DNA from: Kribbella sp. CA-293567
GTDB lineage: Bacteria; Actinomycetota; Actinomycetes; Propionibacteriales; Kribbellaceae
Reading direction: 5' to 3'
Length of the DNA stretch: 64,000 nt
NCBI RefSeq assembly: GCF_027627575.1
Contig: NZ_CP114065.1
Coordinates: 2,480,001 to 2,544,000, forward strand
Shown here: positions 39,358 to 50,053 of the stretch, one piece after another
Layout of the letters: each line of letters begins with the position of its first letter
How positions within the stretch are numbered: the first letter of the stretch is position 1
Translations under genes and position numbers: made by a program
The notes under the pieces: model-generated
Seen by the model: only the letters and a program-made list of their open reading frames with translations
The model's database searches: none
What the model was told of the DNA's origin: nothing

Positions 39358-40746
39358 TCAGGCTGCGGCGCGGCGGATGGCCCGGCCGTTGAACAGGTAG
39401 AGCGCGCGGCCGCTGCCGTCGTCGCCGAGGAAGACCTGCGGCATGTTCACGCCGTTCTCGGTGACCAGGGCGATCAGGCTCTGCTCGTCGCGGCCGACCA
39501 GCTCGACCGGATCGGGCGCGGGACCGAGCTCGGCGAACATCCCCTTCGGCGTCTGGTCCAGCCAGACCTTGCCCTCGTCGTCCTGCCGGACGGTGAAGTC
39601 GGCGACGTCGCAGCTGTAGGTGCCGAGGAACCGGTCCGTGTTCATCGGCACCGGCTCGGCCGGGGGAGTGGGCAGGGCCGGCAGGTCGAGGCCGGCGAGC
39701 TCCTCGACCAGGTGGCCCATGACCGCCTTGTAGAGCTCGATCGCGTCGCCGCCGTTGGTCAGCACGGTGACCGCCAGACCGTGCTCGGGCACGATCCGCA
39801 GGAAGGCGCTCTGCCCGATGGTTCCGCCGTCGTGGCCGATCACGGTGGTGCCGTCCCAGTCGAAGATCTCCCAGCCGAGCCCCCACGCGTCACCCATCAG
39901 GCCGAGCGAGGGCAGCTTGACCTGAGGCTCCTGCATCGCCTTCACCGCGGCCGGGCTCAGCACCGCGGTACCGTCTGCCGCTGTGCCCGAGTCGAGGTGC
40001 ATCTTGGCGAAGGCCAGCAGGTCTCGTGGCCGCATCGCCAGCATGGCGCCCGCGGGTGCCATCCCGCGGGTCATCCCCCAGAACGGCGCCGGCACCGGGG
40101 CCGCGTCGGGAGTAGGCCGGAGGTGACCGACCGCGGCACGGTGCAGGATCGCCTCGTACGGGTCGGTGGCCGAGTGGGTCAGGCCGAGCGGGGTCAGCAG
40201 GTGGTCGCGCAGCGCGGTGTCGAACGGCTTCTCCCGCAGTACCTCGATCAGCCGGCCCAGCATCGCGAAGGCCGCGTTGTTGTAGGAGAACATCTCGCCC
40301 GGGCCGAACAGCTGGCCGACCTCGTTGAGCGAGGCGGCGAACTTCTCGACGGCGTCGTCGCCCTTGCCCGTCTCGTTGAAGATGTCGCCCTCGAAACCGG
40401 ACGTGTGGCTGAGCAGCTGGCGCACGGTGATGACGGCGGCCGCGGCCTCGTCGCCGATCTTGAACTCCGGCAGGTAGTCGCGCAGCGGCCGGTCGAGATC
40501 GACCTTGCCCTCGTCGACCAGTTGCAGGACCAGCGTCGTGGTCCAGACCTTGGTGATCGAGCCGATCTGGAAGACGCTGTCAGGAGTCGCCTCGACAGCG
40601 GTCGCGGTGCTCAGTACGCCGGCCGCGTGGTCGATCACCTCGCCGCCGAACAGCACGCCGACCGCCGTACCGGGGACCTGGTGCTCGGCGAGCAACGCCG
40701 GGAGCCGGTCTTGGAGCCACGTCTGGATTTCGTTCAGGGTCGCCAT
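39358..40746 (-). CDS. S12-family serine hydrolase (class C beta-lactamase/D-aminopeptidase-like)
   Basis: This 462-residue enzyme has Ser63 and Lys66 in the SxxK motif GSITK, a Tyr-x-Asn motif in MFSYNNAAF, and a HxG motif in VIGHDGGTIG. Its catalytic domain is closely similar to the C-terminal half of the S9 fusion in the same operon (for example LSHTSGFEGDIFNETGKGDD versus LTHTSGIDGDVFTDTGRGDD). A C-terminal beta domain of about 100 residues follows. No signal peptide is present. S12 includes DD-peptidases, D-aminopeptidases, esterases and beta-lactamases. In this operon a D-aminopeptidase-like role is plausible. Confidence 0.88.
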   Translation of the reverse strand: MATLNEIQTWLQDRLPALLAEHQVPGTAVGVLFGGEVIDHAAGVLSTATAVEATPDSVFQIGSITKVWTTTLVLQLVDEGKVDLDRPLRDYLPEFKIGDEAAAAVITVRQLLSHTSGFEGDIFNETGKGDDAVEKFAASLNEVGQLFGPGEMFSYNNAAFAMLGRLIEVLREKPFDTALRDHLLTPLGLTHSATDPYEAILHRAAVGHLRPTPDAAPVPAPFWGMTRGMAPAGAMLAMRPRDLLAFAKMHLDSGTAADGTAVLSPAAVKAMQEPQVKLPSLGLMGDAWGLGWEIFDWDGTTVIGHDGGTIGQSAFLRIVPEHGLAVTVLTNGGDAIELYKAVMGHLVEELAGLDLPALPTPPAEPVPMNTDRFLGTYSCDVADFTVRQDDEGKVWLDQTPKGMFAELGPAPDPVELVGRDEQSLIALVTENGVNMPQVFLGDDGSGRALYLFNGRAIRRAAA

Positions 40747-40782
40747 GTGCCGACGCTAGGACCGCCGGGACGCCCAGTATTC

Positions 40783-40822
40783 GTCGCCGGCGACAACCGC
40801 CCGGGGCGTTTTCGTCCGGGCG
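40783..40822. promoter_or_regulatory. Palindromes in the operon's divergent promoter region
   Basis: The 98-bp gap between the S12 hydrolase (-) and the nucleotidyltransferase (+) holds GTCGCCGGCGAC (40783-40794), a perfect 12-bp dyad, and CGCCCGG-N11-CCGGGCG (40798-40822). These are candidate regulator sites for the peptide/D-amino-acid operon, possibly for the PucR protein. Palindromes arise easily at this GC content. Confidence 0.3.
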
Positions 40823-40844
40823 AACGAGGTGTCAGGATCGGGGG

Positions 40845-41501
40845 ATGGAGCAAAGGCACTGGTACGGCGAGGGCCTCGACCCCGACGAGCTCGCCTTCCA
40901 GCGCCTGTACGGGCCGGTCGAACCGGCTTCCCGGCAGGAGGCGGCCGAGTTCTTCGGCGGTCTCGGCCTGGACTGGTGGATCGCGGGCGGCTGGGCGGTG
41001 GAGGCGTTCACCGGGGTTTCACGGCCGCATGACGATCTGGACGTGTCGTTCTGGCGCAAGCACGTGCCGGAACTGGTGCGGTACGCCGATGGCCGGTACC
41101 ACGTGTGGTCGGTGGGGAGCCGGATGCTCTCGCCGCTGCCGGTCGACGAGCCGGTACTGCCCGAGACCGCCGATCAGGTGTGGCTGCGCGAGCACGCGCT
41201 GGCGCCGTGGAAGTACGACGTGGTGCTCAACCCGGATCGCGACGGGCGCTGGGTGTTCCGTCGCGACCCGTCGCTGGACTACGCGCTCGACGAGGTGACC
41301 TGGGTCGCCGACGACGGGATCCGGTACCTGAACCCCGAGATGGCGGTCGCCTACAAGGCCCGGCTGGATCGGCCCAAGGACCGCCAGGACCTGGCCGCCG
41401 TCCTCCCGCTGCTCTCCGCCGCGAAACGCACCTGGCTCGCCGACATGGTGCACCACCTGCACCCCGGCCACGGCTGGCTTGCCCAGATCAACGGCGGCTG
41501 A
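40845..41501 (+). CDS. Aminoglycoside adenylyltransferase-like nucleotidyltransferase
   Basis: This 218-residue protein has the nucleotidyltransferase pattern WWIAGGWAVEAFTGVSRPHDDLDV, with Gly48-Gly49 and the catalytic Asp64 and Asp66. It resembles the ANT(2'')/LinB-like family PF10706. Later, LNPEMAVAYKARLDRPKDRQDL fits the C-terminal helical region of that family. The natural substrate is often unknown; resistance to aminoglycosides or lincosamides cannot be assumed. The GATCGGGG before the ATG is a modest ribosome binding site. The gene is divergent from the large operon and upstream of cysteine desulfurase. Confidence 0.85.
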   Translation: MEQRHWYGEGLDPDELAFQRLYGPVEPASRQEAAEFFGGLGLDWWIAGGWAVEAFTGVSRPHDDLDVSFWRKHVPELVRYADGRYHVWSVGSRMLSPLPVDEPVLPETADQVWLREHALAPWKYDVVLNPDRDGRWVFRRDPSLDYALDEVTWVADDGIRYLNPEMAVAYKARLDRPKDRQDLAAVLPLLSAAKRTWLADMVHHLHPGHGWLAQINGG

Positions 41502-41539
41502 ACGGGAACATCCGCCGAGGACTTACTCTTGAGGGTGTT

Positions 41540-42742
41540 ATGACCTCTTCCGGCCGTCGTACGGTCTACCTCGATCACGCTGCGACGACTCCGATGCTGC
41601 CCGTGGCGATCGAGGCGATGGCCGCGCACCTCGGGCGGACCGGCAACGCCTCGTCGCTGCACGGGTCGGGGCGCGCCGCCCGCCGGACCGTCGAGGAGTC
41701 CCGCGAGACGATCGCCGAGGCGCTGGGGGCCCAGCCGAGCGAGGTGGTCTTCACCTCCGGCGGCACGGAGGCCGACAACCTCGCGCTGAAGGGCCTGTGG
41801 TGGGCCCGGCTGGCCGAGGATCCGCGCCGCCGCCGGATCCTGCTGAGCGGCATCGAGCACCACGCGGTCCTCGATCCGGCCGTCTGGCTCGCCGAGCACG
41901 AGGGGGCCGAGCTCGAGTGGCTGCCCGTCGACGAACTGGGTCGCGTCCGACCCGAAGCCGTCCAGCAGGCGATCGAGTCGGACCCCGCGTCCGTGTCCTT
42001 CGTCACGCTGATGATGGCCAACAACGAGGTCGGCACGCTGCAACCGGTCCAGGCGATCGCCGCGCTGGCGAAGGAGCACGCGATCCCGGTGCACACCGAC
42101 GCCGTCCAGGCGGTCGGGCAGGTGCCGGTGAACTTCGCCGAGCTGGGGGTCGACGCGATGACCGTGTCGGGACACAAGGTCGGCGGGCCGTACGGGATCG
42201 GCACCCTGGTGGTCCGCAAGGAGACCAAGCTGGTGCCGATCGTGCATGGCGGCGGCCAGGAGCGCGACGTCCGTTCGGGCACGCTGGACACGCCGGCGAC
42301 GGCCGGGTTCGCGGTCGCGGTGGCCCATGCGGTGGAGCACCAGGCCGAGCACGGTGAGCGGCTCACGGCCCTGCGCGACGCCCTGATCGAGGGCATCACC
42401 GGTACCGCGCCCGGCGCGATGCTGTCGGGCGACCCGGTCGGCCGTTTGCCCGGTAACGCACACTTGTCGTTCAAGGACTGCGAGGGCGACTCGCTGCTCC
42501 TGTTGCTGGACGCGCGCGGGATCGAGGTCTCCACCGGATCGGCCTGCAACGCCGGGGTCGCCGAGCCGAGCCACGTCCTGCTGGCGATGGGGTACGACGA
42601 CCAGCGGGCTCGCGGGTCGTTGCGCTTCACCCTGGGGCACACGTCGACACGGGCCGACGTGGACGCCGTACTGGACACCATCGGGCCCGTCGTCGAGCGG
42701 GCGATGTCCGCCGGACTGCAGAACGTGGGAAGGAACAACTGA
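41540..42742 (+). CDS. Cysteine desulfurase (IscS/NifS-like)
   Basis: This 400-residue PLP enzyme takes sulfur from cysteine. [10 protein letters not shown] is the N-terminal signature, HTDAVQAVG and [10 protein letters not shown] hold the cofactor contacts and PLP Lys213, and Cys336 in STGSACNAG is the persulfide residue in a class I-type loop. The start ATG at 41540 follows GAGGGTGTT; the frame continues upstream only as a shadow of the previous gene. It overlaps mnmA by 1 nt, so it most likely supplies sulfur for tRNA thiolation. Confidence 0.94.
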   Translation: MTSSGRRTVYLDHAATTPMLPVAIEAMAAHLGRTGNASSLHGSGRAARRTVEESRETIAEALGAQPSEVVFTSGGTEADNLALKGLWWARLAEDPRRRRILLSGIEHHAVLDPAVWLAEHEGAELEWLPVDELGRVRPEAVQQAIESDPASVSFVTLMMANNEVGTLQPVQAIAALAKEHAIPVHTDAVQAVGQVPVNFAELGVDAMTVSGHKVGGPYGIGTLVVRKETKLVPIVHGGGQERDVRSGTLDTPATAGFAVAVAHAVEHQAEHGERLTALRDALIEGITGTAPGAMLSGDPVGRLPGNAHLSFKDCEGDSLLLLLDARGIEVSTGSACNAGVAEPSHVLLAMGYDDQRARGSLRFTLGHTSTRADVDAVLDTIGPVVERAMSAGLQNVGRNN

Positions 42743-43830
42743 TGCGGGTACTCGCAGCCATGTCCGGCGGGGTGGACTCCGCCGTCGCGGCGGCGCGGAT
42801 GGCCGAGGCCGGTCACGACGTGGTCGGGGTGCACCTGGCGCTGAGCCGTAACCCGCAGTCGTACCGCACCGGCGCTCGCGGCTGCTGCACGGTCGAGGAC
42901 TCCCGCGACGCGCGCCGCGCCGCCGACGTGATCGGCATCCCGTTCTACGTCTGGGACCTGGCCGAGCGGTTCCACGCCGACGTGGTCGAGCCGTTCGTCG
43001 CGGAGTACGCCGCCGGCCGGACGCCGAATCCCTGCCTGCGCTGCAACGAGAAGGTCAAGTTCAGCGCGGTGCTCGAGCGGGCCCTGGCGCTCGACTTCGA
43101 TGCCGTTGCCACCGGCCACTACGCGCAGATCGTCGAGACCGCGGCCGGCCGCGAGCTGCACCGCGCGGTCGACCCGGCCAAGGACCAGTCCTACGTGCTC
43201 GGCGTCCTCACCCAGCAGCAGCTCCAGCACGCGTTCTTCCCGCTCGGCGACACCCCGAAGACCGAGATCCGGGCCGAGGCCGAGCGCCGCGGCCTGTCGG
43301 TGGCCGCCAAGCCGGACAGCCACGACATCTGCTTCATTGCCGATGGCAACACTCCGGGCTTCCTCAGTCAGCAGCTGGGCGAGTCGCCGGGTGACATCGT
43401 CGACGCCCAGGGCAACAAACTGGGCGAGCACAGGGGCACCCACGGTTTCACCGTCGGCCAGCGCAAGGGCCTCAAGATCGGTACGCCGGCCGCCGACGGC
43501 AAGCCGCGTTTCGTCCTCGACATCAGCCCGGTCGACCGCACCGTCACGGTCGGCTCCCGCGCCGAGCTGGCCGTCGAGCGCCTGACCGCCTCACAGCCCC
43601 GCTGGTGCGGCCCGGCCCCGACCGAGACGATGCACGTGAAGGCCCAGTTGCGCGCGCACGGCGAGGAGATCGCGGTGACCGCGCGGGTGCGGGACGGCCA
43701 GGTGCTCGTCGAGTTCGACGAGCCCGCCGACGCGGTCGCCCCGGGCCAGGCAGTCGTCCTGTACGACGGCACGCGCGTGATCGGTTCGGCGACCATCGAC
43801 ACGGTCGAGCGCGTCACCCAGAAGGTGTGA
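42742..43830 (+). CDS. mnmA: tRNA-specific 2-thiouridylase MnmA
   Basis: MnmA makes 2-thiouridine at position 34 of tRNAs for Glu, Gln and Lys. The 362-residue protein has the PP-loop [11 protein letters not shown] at the N-terminus. The two catalytic cysteines are Cys101 in NPCLRCNEK and Cys197 in [10 protein letters not shown]. The C-terminal beta-barrel domain follows with [14 protein letters not shown]. Its start overlaps the desulfurase stop (TGATG), indicating direct sulfur relay. The MetE-like gene begins 5 nt after its stop. Confidence 0.96.
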   Translation: MRVLAAMSGGVDSAVAAARMAEAGHDVVGVHLALSRNPQSYRTGARGCCTVEDSRDARRAADVIGIPFYVWDLAERFHADVVEPFVAEYAAGRTPNPCLRCNEKVKFSAVLERALALDFDAVATGHYAQIVETAAGRELHRAVDPAKDQSYVLGVLTQQQLQHAFFPLGDTPKTEIRAEAERRGLSVAAKPDSHDICFIADGNTPGFLSQQLGESPGDIVDAQGNKLGEHRGTHGFTVGQRKGLKIGTPAADGKPRFVLDISPVDRTVTVGSRAELAVERLTASQPRWCGPAPTETMHVKAQLRAHGEEIAVTARVRDGQVLVEFDEPADAVAPGQAVVLYDGTRVIGSATIDTVERVTQKV

Positions 43831-43834
43831 CCCC

Positions 43835-44839
43835 TTGACTCCTTTCGGTCCCGCCGCGACCACCGCGATGGGCTCGCTGCCCGGCGAGGACGTGCGCGAG
43901 TGGACGAAGTACCTGCTGGACGCTGTCACCATCCCGTTCCTGCCGGAGCTTCCTGGCCGCCCGTACGGTGACATGCTGAGCCGGGCCGGTGGCGTCGTGA
44001 CCTCCCTGGCGATGGACCTGCAGCCGGCCGGCTGGCGGCTCACGGGCGGCAACGACCCGCGGTCGAGCCTGGACCAGCGAAGGGCCAGGTCCCTGCTCCT
44101 CCAAGACCTGGACGTGCTGGAGGAGTTGGCCGACGGCTACAGCGGTCCCCTGAAGCTTCAGGTGACCGGGCCTTGGACACTCGCTGCGACCGTCGAGTTG
44201 CCGCGCGGTGACAAGGTGCTGGCCGACCACGGTGCCCGGCGGGATCTGGCCGAGGCTTTGGCCTATGGGCTGCAGGACCAGGTCGCAGACCTGCGCAAGC
44301 GGGTGCCGGGGGCGGAGCTCGTAGTACAGCTCGACGAGCCGGGGCTGCCCGCAGTACTGGCTGGTGCTGTTCCGACTGCCAGTGGGTGGGGCAAGCATCG
44401 CTCTGTCGACGGGCCTGGCGCAGTGGACCTGCTGAGCCGGGTGATCGAGGCTGTGTCTCCTGCGCTCACCGTGGTGCACTGCTGCGCGGCACGGCCGCCC
44501 ATCGAGGTCTTCCGCAAGGCAGGGGCCGGGGGAGTGGCTGTCGACCTGGCACTGCTCACGGATGCTGCCTGGGAGCAGATCGCCTTTGCTGTGGAGGACG
44601 ACGTCACGCTGTATGCGGGCGTGGTACCGACCACCGGCGAGGTGCCCAAGCCGGAACGGGCCGCCGAGCTGCTGACCCGTCGCTGGAACGAGATCGGCCT
44701 GACCCGCAAGGACCTCGTCGACGTCGTGATCACCCCGGCGTGCGGTCTCGCGGGCTCTCCGTCACCGTCGGACGCCCGTGCCCGGCTCGAACTTCTCAGT
44801 CGGGTCGCGGATGTCGTGGGAGACACCGCAGAAGCCTGA
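43835..44839 (+). CDS. Cobalamin-independent methionine synthase-like protein
   Basis: This 334-residue protein matches the catalytic C-terminal half of MetE (COG0620 fold) without the N-terminal duplicate. Zinc-ligand regions are visible: VVHCCAARPP (His and Cys) and ITPACGLAGS (Cys), with QLDEPGLPA as the substrate-binding Asp-Glu motif. Short MetE homologues may transfer methyl groups from donors other than methyl-tetrahydrofolate. The start is a TTG at 43835, since GTG alternatives are out of frame. The order desulfurase-mnmA-MetE-like-ligA is common in actinobacteria. Confidence 0.82.
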   Translation: MTPFGPAATTAMGSLPGEDVREWTKYLLDAVTIPFLPELPGRPYGDMLSRAGGVVTSLAMDLQPAGWRLTGGNDPRSSLDQRRARSLLLQDLDVLEELADGYSGPLKLQVTGPWTLAATVELPRGDKVLADHGARRDLAEALAYGLQDQVADLRKRVPGAELVVQLDEPGLPAVLAGAVPTASGWGKHRSVDGPGAVDLLSRVIEAVSPALTVVHCCAARPPIEVFRKAGAGGVAVDLALLTDAAWEQIAFAVEDDVTLYAGVVPTTGEVPKPERAAELLTRRWNEIGLTRKDLVDVVITPACGLAGSPSPSDARARLELLSRVADVVGDTAEA

Positions 44840-44861
44840 AAACGTCGGTGGCTGCCGGTAA

Positions 44862-47000
<2,139 letters not shown>

Positions 47001-47081
47001 CACTCAAGGGATCCAACGGAGCCTCTGATCCGTCCGACTGTTAGTTTGCACCATCTACACGTGGGTTTCTAAGGAGCGCAT

Positions 47082-48551
47082 ATGACTACGCCGCCACAAG
47101 GACCGTGGGGTCCCGGGCAGCCGGGCGGCCAGCCGGGCGGGCAACCAGGGGGTCAGCCGGGTGGACAGCCGGGTCAGGGTGGCTGGGGACAGCAGCCTGG
47201 CCAGGGCGGTGGCGGCTGGGGACAGCCGCCGGCGCAGCCTCAGCCCGGTCAGCCTCAGCCTGGTCAAGGCCAGCCCGGTCAGGGACAGCCGCCGCAGGGT
47301 GGTTGGGGTCAGCAGCCGGGGCAGCCTCCGCAGGACGGACAGCCCGCCGGTGGTTGGGGCCAGCCGCCTCAGCAGGGGCAGCCCGGCTACCAGCAGCAGC
47401 CGTGGGGTCAGCAGCCGCAGCAAGGTGGCTGGCACCAACAGCAGCAGCAACCCTGGCAGGCCGGACCGGGTGGACCCGGCGGGCCGAAGAAGGGTGGCAT
47501 CCCGAAGGACAAGCTGCCCCTGGTGATCGGTGGCGGCGTCATCGGCGTCCTGCTGATCGGCCTGCTGGTCTTCCTGGGCGTTCGCGCCATGGGCGGCGAG
47601 GACACTCCGGTCGGGCAGCCCACCACCACCCAGCCGACCGGTGACCCGACGGGCGAACCGACGGGTGAACCGACCGGCGAGCCGACGGGGGAACCGACCG
47701 GTGAGCCCACCGGCGAGCCGAACAACTCCGGCACGGTGGGTGAGTCCAAGGGGCAGGCCAAGACCGCGACCGACAAGTTGCAGGCGGCCGGCTACGGCTG
47801 TTCCGACCTGTTCAACGGTGGGCAGGGCGCGCACCGCGGCTGCTTCAAGGTCGACGAGATCAGCCAGGCCGAGATCCTGTTCCAGTTCCAGCCCGACGGC
47901 ACGATCATCGGGGCCCTGATCCGGGCGCGGAACACCGAGAACGTCAACAACGCGGTGGTGGCCTTCGACGCCGCGCTGCAGGCGATCGGCAACGACACCT
48001 TCGGCGGTAGCGAGGTGGCCAAGATCCAGGCGGCGGTCAAGACCGGGCAGAAGAACGCCAAGGTCGGCAGCACCTGGGGCGAGTTCAGCCTGATGAACCT
48101 CGGGGGCACCGTGCAGGTGTCCGGCGGCAAGTCCGGCTCCGACTCCTACGACCTGCCGCGCAAGGAGTTCCAGTCCACCGAGGACCAGCTGAGCGCGGCG
48201 CTCAAGGCGAAGCAGTACACCTGCACCTCGTCCTGCCGTAAGGACCTCGGCCGGTCGGGCTCGCAGCGGATCTTCGCGATCAGCAGCAACGGCGGCATCC
48301 GGGTGCTGGAGTTCAGCGCCTCCGGGAAGGCCGACGAGGTCAAGGCGGCACTGCCGACGGCGATCGCGGACGGGTTCGGCGTACTCAAGGGTCCGGACGT
48401 GGCACCGCTGAAGGCGTTCCTGGACGCACGCAAGGACGGCAAGCCGTACATTGCCTATGTGGCCGGATGGCGCGTGGAGCAGCGCGGCTCGGGTGACGGC
48501 GACTACCTGTCCCAGACGATCTCGATCAAGTACGAGTCGTACTACGTGTGA
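47082..48551 (+). CDS. Gly/Pro/Gln-rich single-pass membrane protein with extracellular domain
   Basis: This 489-residue protein starts with a cytoplasmic tail of about 140 residues made of PGQPGGQ, GWGQQPG and similar repeats. One membrane segment follows (about 145-168), then an extracellular TGEPTGEP linker of six to seven repeats (about 186-213), and a folded domain (about 220-489) with cysteines in YGCSDLFNGGQGAHRGCFK and YTCTSSCRKDL that may form disulfides. The family is not recognised. The PGQP-type tail is typical of actinobacterial membrane proteins and could phase-separate or bind SH3/WW-like partners. The next small membrane gene follows 6 nt downstream. Confidence 0.8.
   Translation: MTTPPQGPWGPGQPGGQPGGQPGGQPGGQPGQGGWGQQPGQGGGGWGQPPAQPQPGQPQPGQGQPGQGQPPQGGWGQQPGQPPQDGQPAGGWGQPPQQGQPGYQQQPWGQQPQQGGWHQQQQQPWQAGPGGPGGPKKGGIPKDKLPLVIGGGVIGVLLIGLLVFLGVRAMGGEDTPVGQPTTTQPTGDPTGEPTGEPTGEPTGEPTGEPTGEPNNSGTVGESKGQAKTATDKLQAAGYGCSDLFNGGQGAHRGCFKVDEISQAEILFQFQPDGTIIGALIRARNTENVNNAVVAFDAALQAIGNDTFGGSEVAKIQAAVKTGQKNAKVGSTWGEFSLMNLGGTVQVSGGKSGSDSYDLPRKEFQSTEDQLSAALKAKQYTCTSSCRKDLGRSGSQRIFAISSNGGIRVLEFSASGKADEVKAALPTAIADGFGVLKGPDVAPLKAFLDARKDGKPYIAYVAGWRVEQRGSGDGDYLSQTISIKYESYYV
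47637..47720 (+). repeat. 12-bp tandem repeat coding for TGEP
   Basis: Seven 12-bp units encode TGDP followed by TGEP six times. Codons vary (GAA/GAG, ACG/ACC), so the repeat is kept at protein level. It forms the linker after the membrane segment. Confidence 0.85.
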
Positions 48552-48557
48552 GGTGTG

Positions 48558-48782
48558 ATGAAGTTCAGCCCGGCGAAGCGGGAGCAGACCCCGGTGGCCA
48601 AGCCGCCACCGGAGGCACTGCACCGAGTGGACGGCGGCGGTCCGTGGGGTCCGACCCAGTTCGACCTCCCGGAGCGTGACGGCAGCAACACCCAGGCGGT
48701 GGTGGTCGTCGCCGTCGTCGGGGCCATCGTGCTGCTGGTGATCGCCGGCCTGTGGGCACTGCTGTACTACCAGTACAACTGA
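48558..48782 (+). CDS. Small single-pass membrane protein
   Basis: This 74-residue protein has a polar N-terminal half (GGPWGPTQFDLPERDGSN) and one C-terminal membrane helix (QAVVVVAVVGAIVLLVIAGLWALLYY). The ATG at 48558 lies directly after a GTG and 6 nt after the previous stop, so it is co-transcribed with the Gly/Pro-rich protein. A strong terminator follows. The function is unknown; co-transcription suggests it may partner the larger membrane protein. Confidence 0.75.
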   Translation: MKFSPAKREQTPVAKPPPEALHRVDGGGPWGPTQFDLPERDGSNTQAVVVVAVVGAIVLLVIAGLWALLYYQYN

Positions 48783-48793
48783 ACTTCGCACCG

Positions 48794-48836
48794 AACCGAG
48801 AACGGCCTCCCGCTCAGCGGGAGGCCGTTCTCGGTT
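48794..48836 (+). terminator. Strong terminator hairpin
   Basis: A perfect 20-bp stem (48794-48813 and 48817-48836) closes on a TCA loop 11 nt after the small membrane protein stop. It lies between convergent genes and may work in both directions. Confidence 0.85.
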
Positions 48837-48875
48837 GCTCGGGTGGAGTCCGCGGGTGAGGCGGACGCCGCGGTA

Positions 48876-49520
48876 TTACGCGGTAGCGCGGATGGTGACC
48901 GCGAGGCTGGCCAGGTAGCTCAGGCGGGCCACCTCGGAGCCGAGGAACTCGGGTCCACCGCGGCGGCCGATCACCAGCACCCGGCGATCCGACTCCAGCG
49001 GCGCCGCGACCAGGACAGACTCGGACAGACCCTTGTGGTCCGGCGCGGTCAGCGTCGTCGCCTTCGCCAGCGGCAGCCACTGCTCGGCCAGGTCGCCGAA
49101 CTCCGGGGTCGCGCTGGTCTCCAGCGCCACCTTGATCTGGCTGCCGGTGCCGTCCAGCAGCGCGGCCCAGTCGGCGTGCAGTACGGCCGGGGCCTGCTCG
49201 ACCAGGATGTCGACCGCTTCGGCCGGTGCCGACGTCATCTGCTCGACGGCTTCGAGGTCCATGTGCAGGCCGCCGCCGGCGCCGTACCGGGAGAACCAGA
49301 TCACCTCGACGTCGGGGACGCCGTTGCAGGCCGAGACGAGCCGGTCGGGCAGCACGCCCGGCGGCAGGTCGACCACGATGTCGTCGACGGCGGTGCCGTT
49401 CTCGCGGCGGTGCTCCACGATCTCGATCGCGTGGATGTCGGCGTTCACCTCGCCGAGTGCCGTGGCGACGGTGCCCAGCGAACCGGGACGGTCCGGGATG
49501 ATCAATCGCAGCAGGAACAC
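48876..49520 (-). CDS. ACT-domain protein
   Basis: From the GTG at 49520 this 214-residue protein begins with an ACT domain (LLRLIIPDRPGSLGTVATALGEVNADIHAIEIVE), the fold that binds amino acids in regulatory proteins. A second region (about 90-200, with ADWAALLDG and LVAAPLESDRRVLVIGRRGGPEFLGSEVARL) resembles a small GAF-like module. The frame is open for another 74 codons upstream, but that region is the gatC promoter and shows no protein-like features. It is divergent from gatCAB, a common arrangement in actinobacteria, and may sense amino acids. Confidence 0.75.
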   Translation of the reverse strand: MFLLRLIIPDRPGSLGTVATALGEVNADIHAIEIVEHRRENGTAVDDIVVDLPPGVLPDRLVSACNGVPDVEVIWFSRYGAGGGLHMDLEAVEQMTSAPAEAVDILVEQAPAVLHADWAALLDGTGSQIKVALETSATPEFGDLAEQWLPLAKATTLTAPDHKGLSESVLVAAPLESDRRVLVIGRRGGPEFLGSEVARLSYLASLAVTIRATA

Positions 49521-49753
49521 CGAACGATCATCTCCCAGCCGAATACCACCCAAGTTACGCCCTGTCGCGGCCAATGTTACAGAGCGGAACAAAGTGACAC
49601 GCCCGGGGCCCGTCAACCGGTCCCGGGTTGCGGCCGCGAAACCGGAAATACAAGTGTCACAACGGCCCACTAGGATGGGCCGGTCCGTAGGTAGGTGCGG
49701 GTCTGCCGGACCGCACCCTGCCGGCAACTCGCTGTAGACCATTGGAAACCTTC

Positions 49754-50053
49754 ATGCCATCGATTACCCGCGATGAGGTCGCGCACCTGGCGCGACTGGC
49801 GCGGATCGAGCTCACCGAAGACGAGCTCGACCACCTCGCTCCGCAGCTCGAGCAGATCATCGGCCTGGTCGCCCAGGTCAGTGAAGTGGCTGCCGAGGAC
49901 ATCCCGCCGACGTCGCACGCCCTGCCGCTCACCAACGTGATGCGCGAGGACGTGAACGTTGCCTGCCTGACCCCGGAGCAGGCGCTGTCCGGCGCCCCGG
50001 CGGCCGAGGAGCAGCGTTTCCGGGTGCCGCGGATCCTGAGCGAGGAGGCGTGA
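49754..50053 (+). CDS. gatC: Asp/Glu-tRNA amidotransferase subunit GatC
   Basis: This 99-residue subunit stabilises the GatCAB complex that converts mischarged Glu-tRNA(Gln) and Asp-tRNA(Asn). [25 protein letters not shown] and the later LRED-like VMREDV are family signatures. The ATG at 49754 is preferred to a TTG four codons earlier because it gives the usual MPSITRDEV start. It overlaps gatA by 1 nt. Confidence 0.95.
   Translation: MPSITRDEVAHLARLARIELTEDELDHLAPQLEQIIGLVAQVSEVAAEDIPPTSHALPLTNVMREDVNVACLTPEQALSGAPAAEEQRFRVPRILSEEA

Noticed and set aside
37678..41298. A 1206-codon open frame on the plus strand antisense to the binding-protein and S12 genes
   Set aside because: It lies opposite well-supported genes, has low-complexity Arg/Gly/Val-rich sequence and no domain. 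Such long antisense frames are expected at this GC content.
40845..41501. A firm antibiotic-resistance gene
   Set aside because: The nucleotidyltransferase fold is clear, but this family is common in soil actinobacteria without proven drug substrates, so resistance was not claimed.
47104..47460. Regulatory or CRISPR-like direct repeats at the start of the Gly/Pro/Gln-rich gene
   Set aside because: They are in-frame codon repeats of PGQPGGQ and similar words inside a clear coding region.
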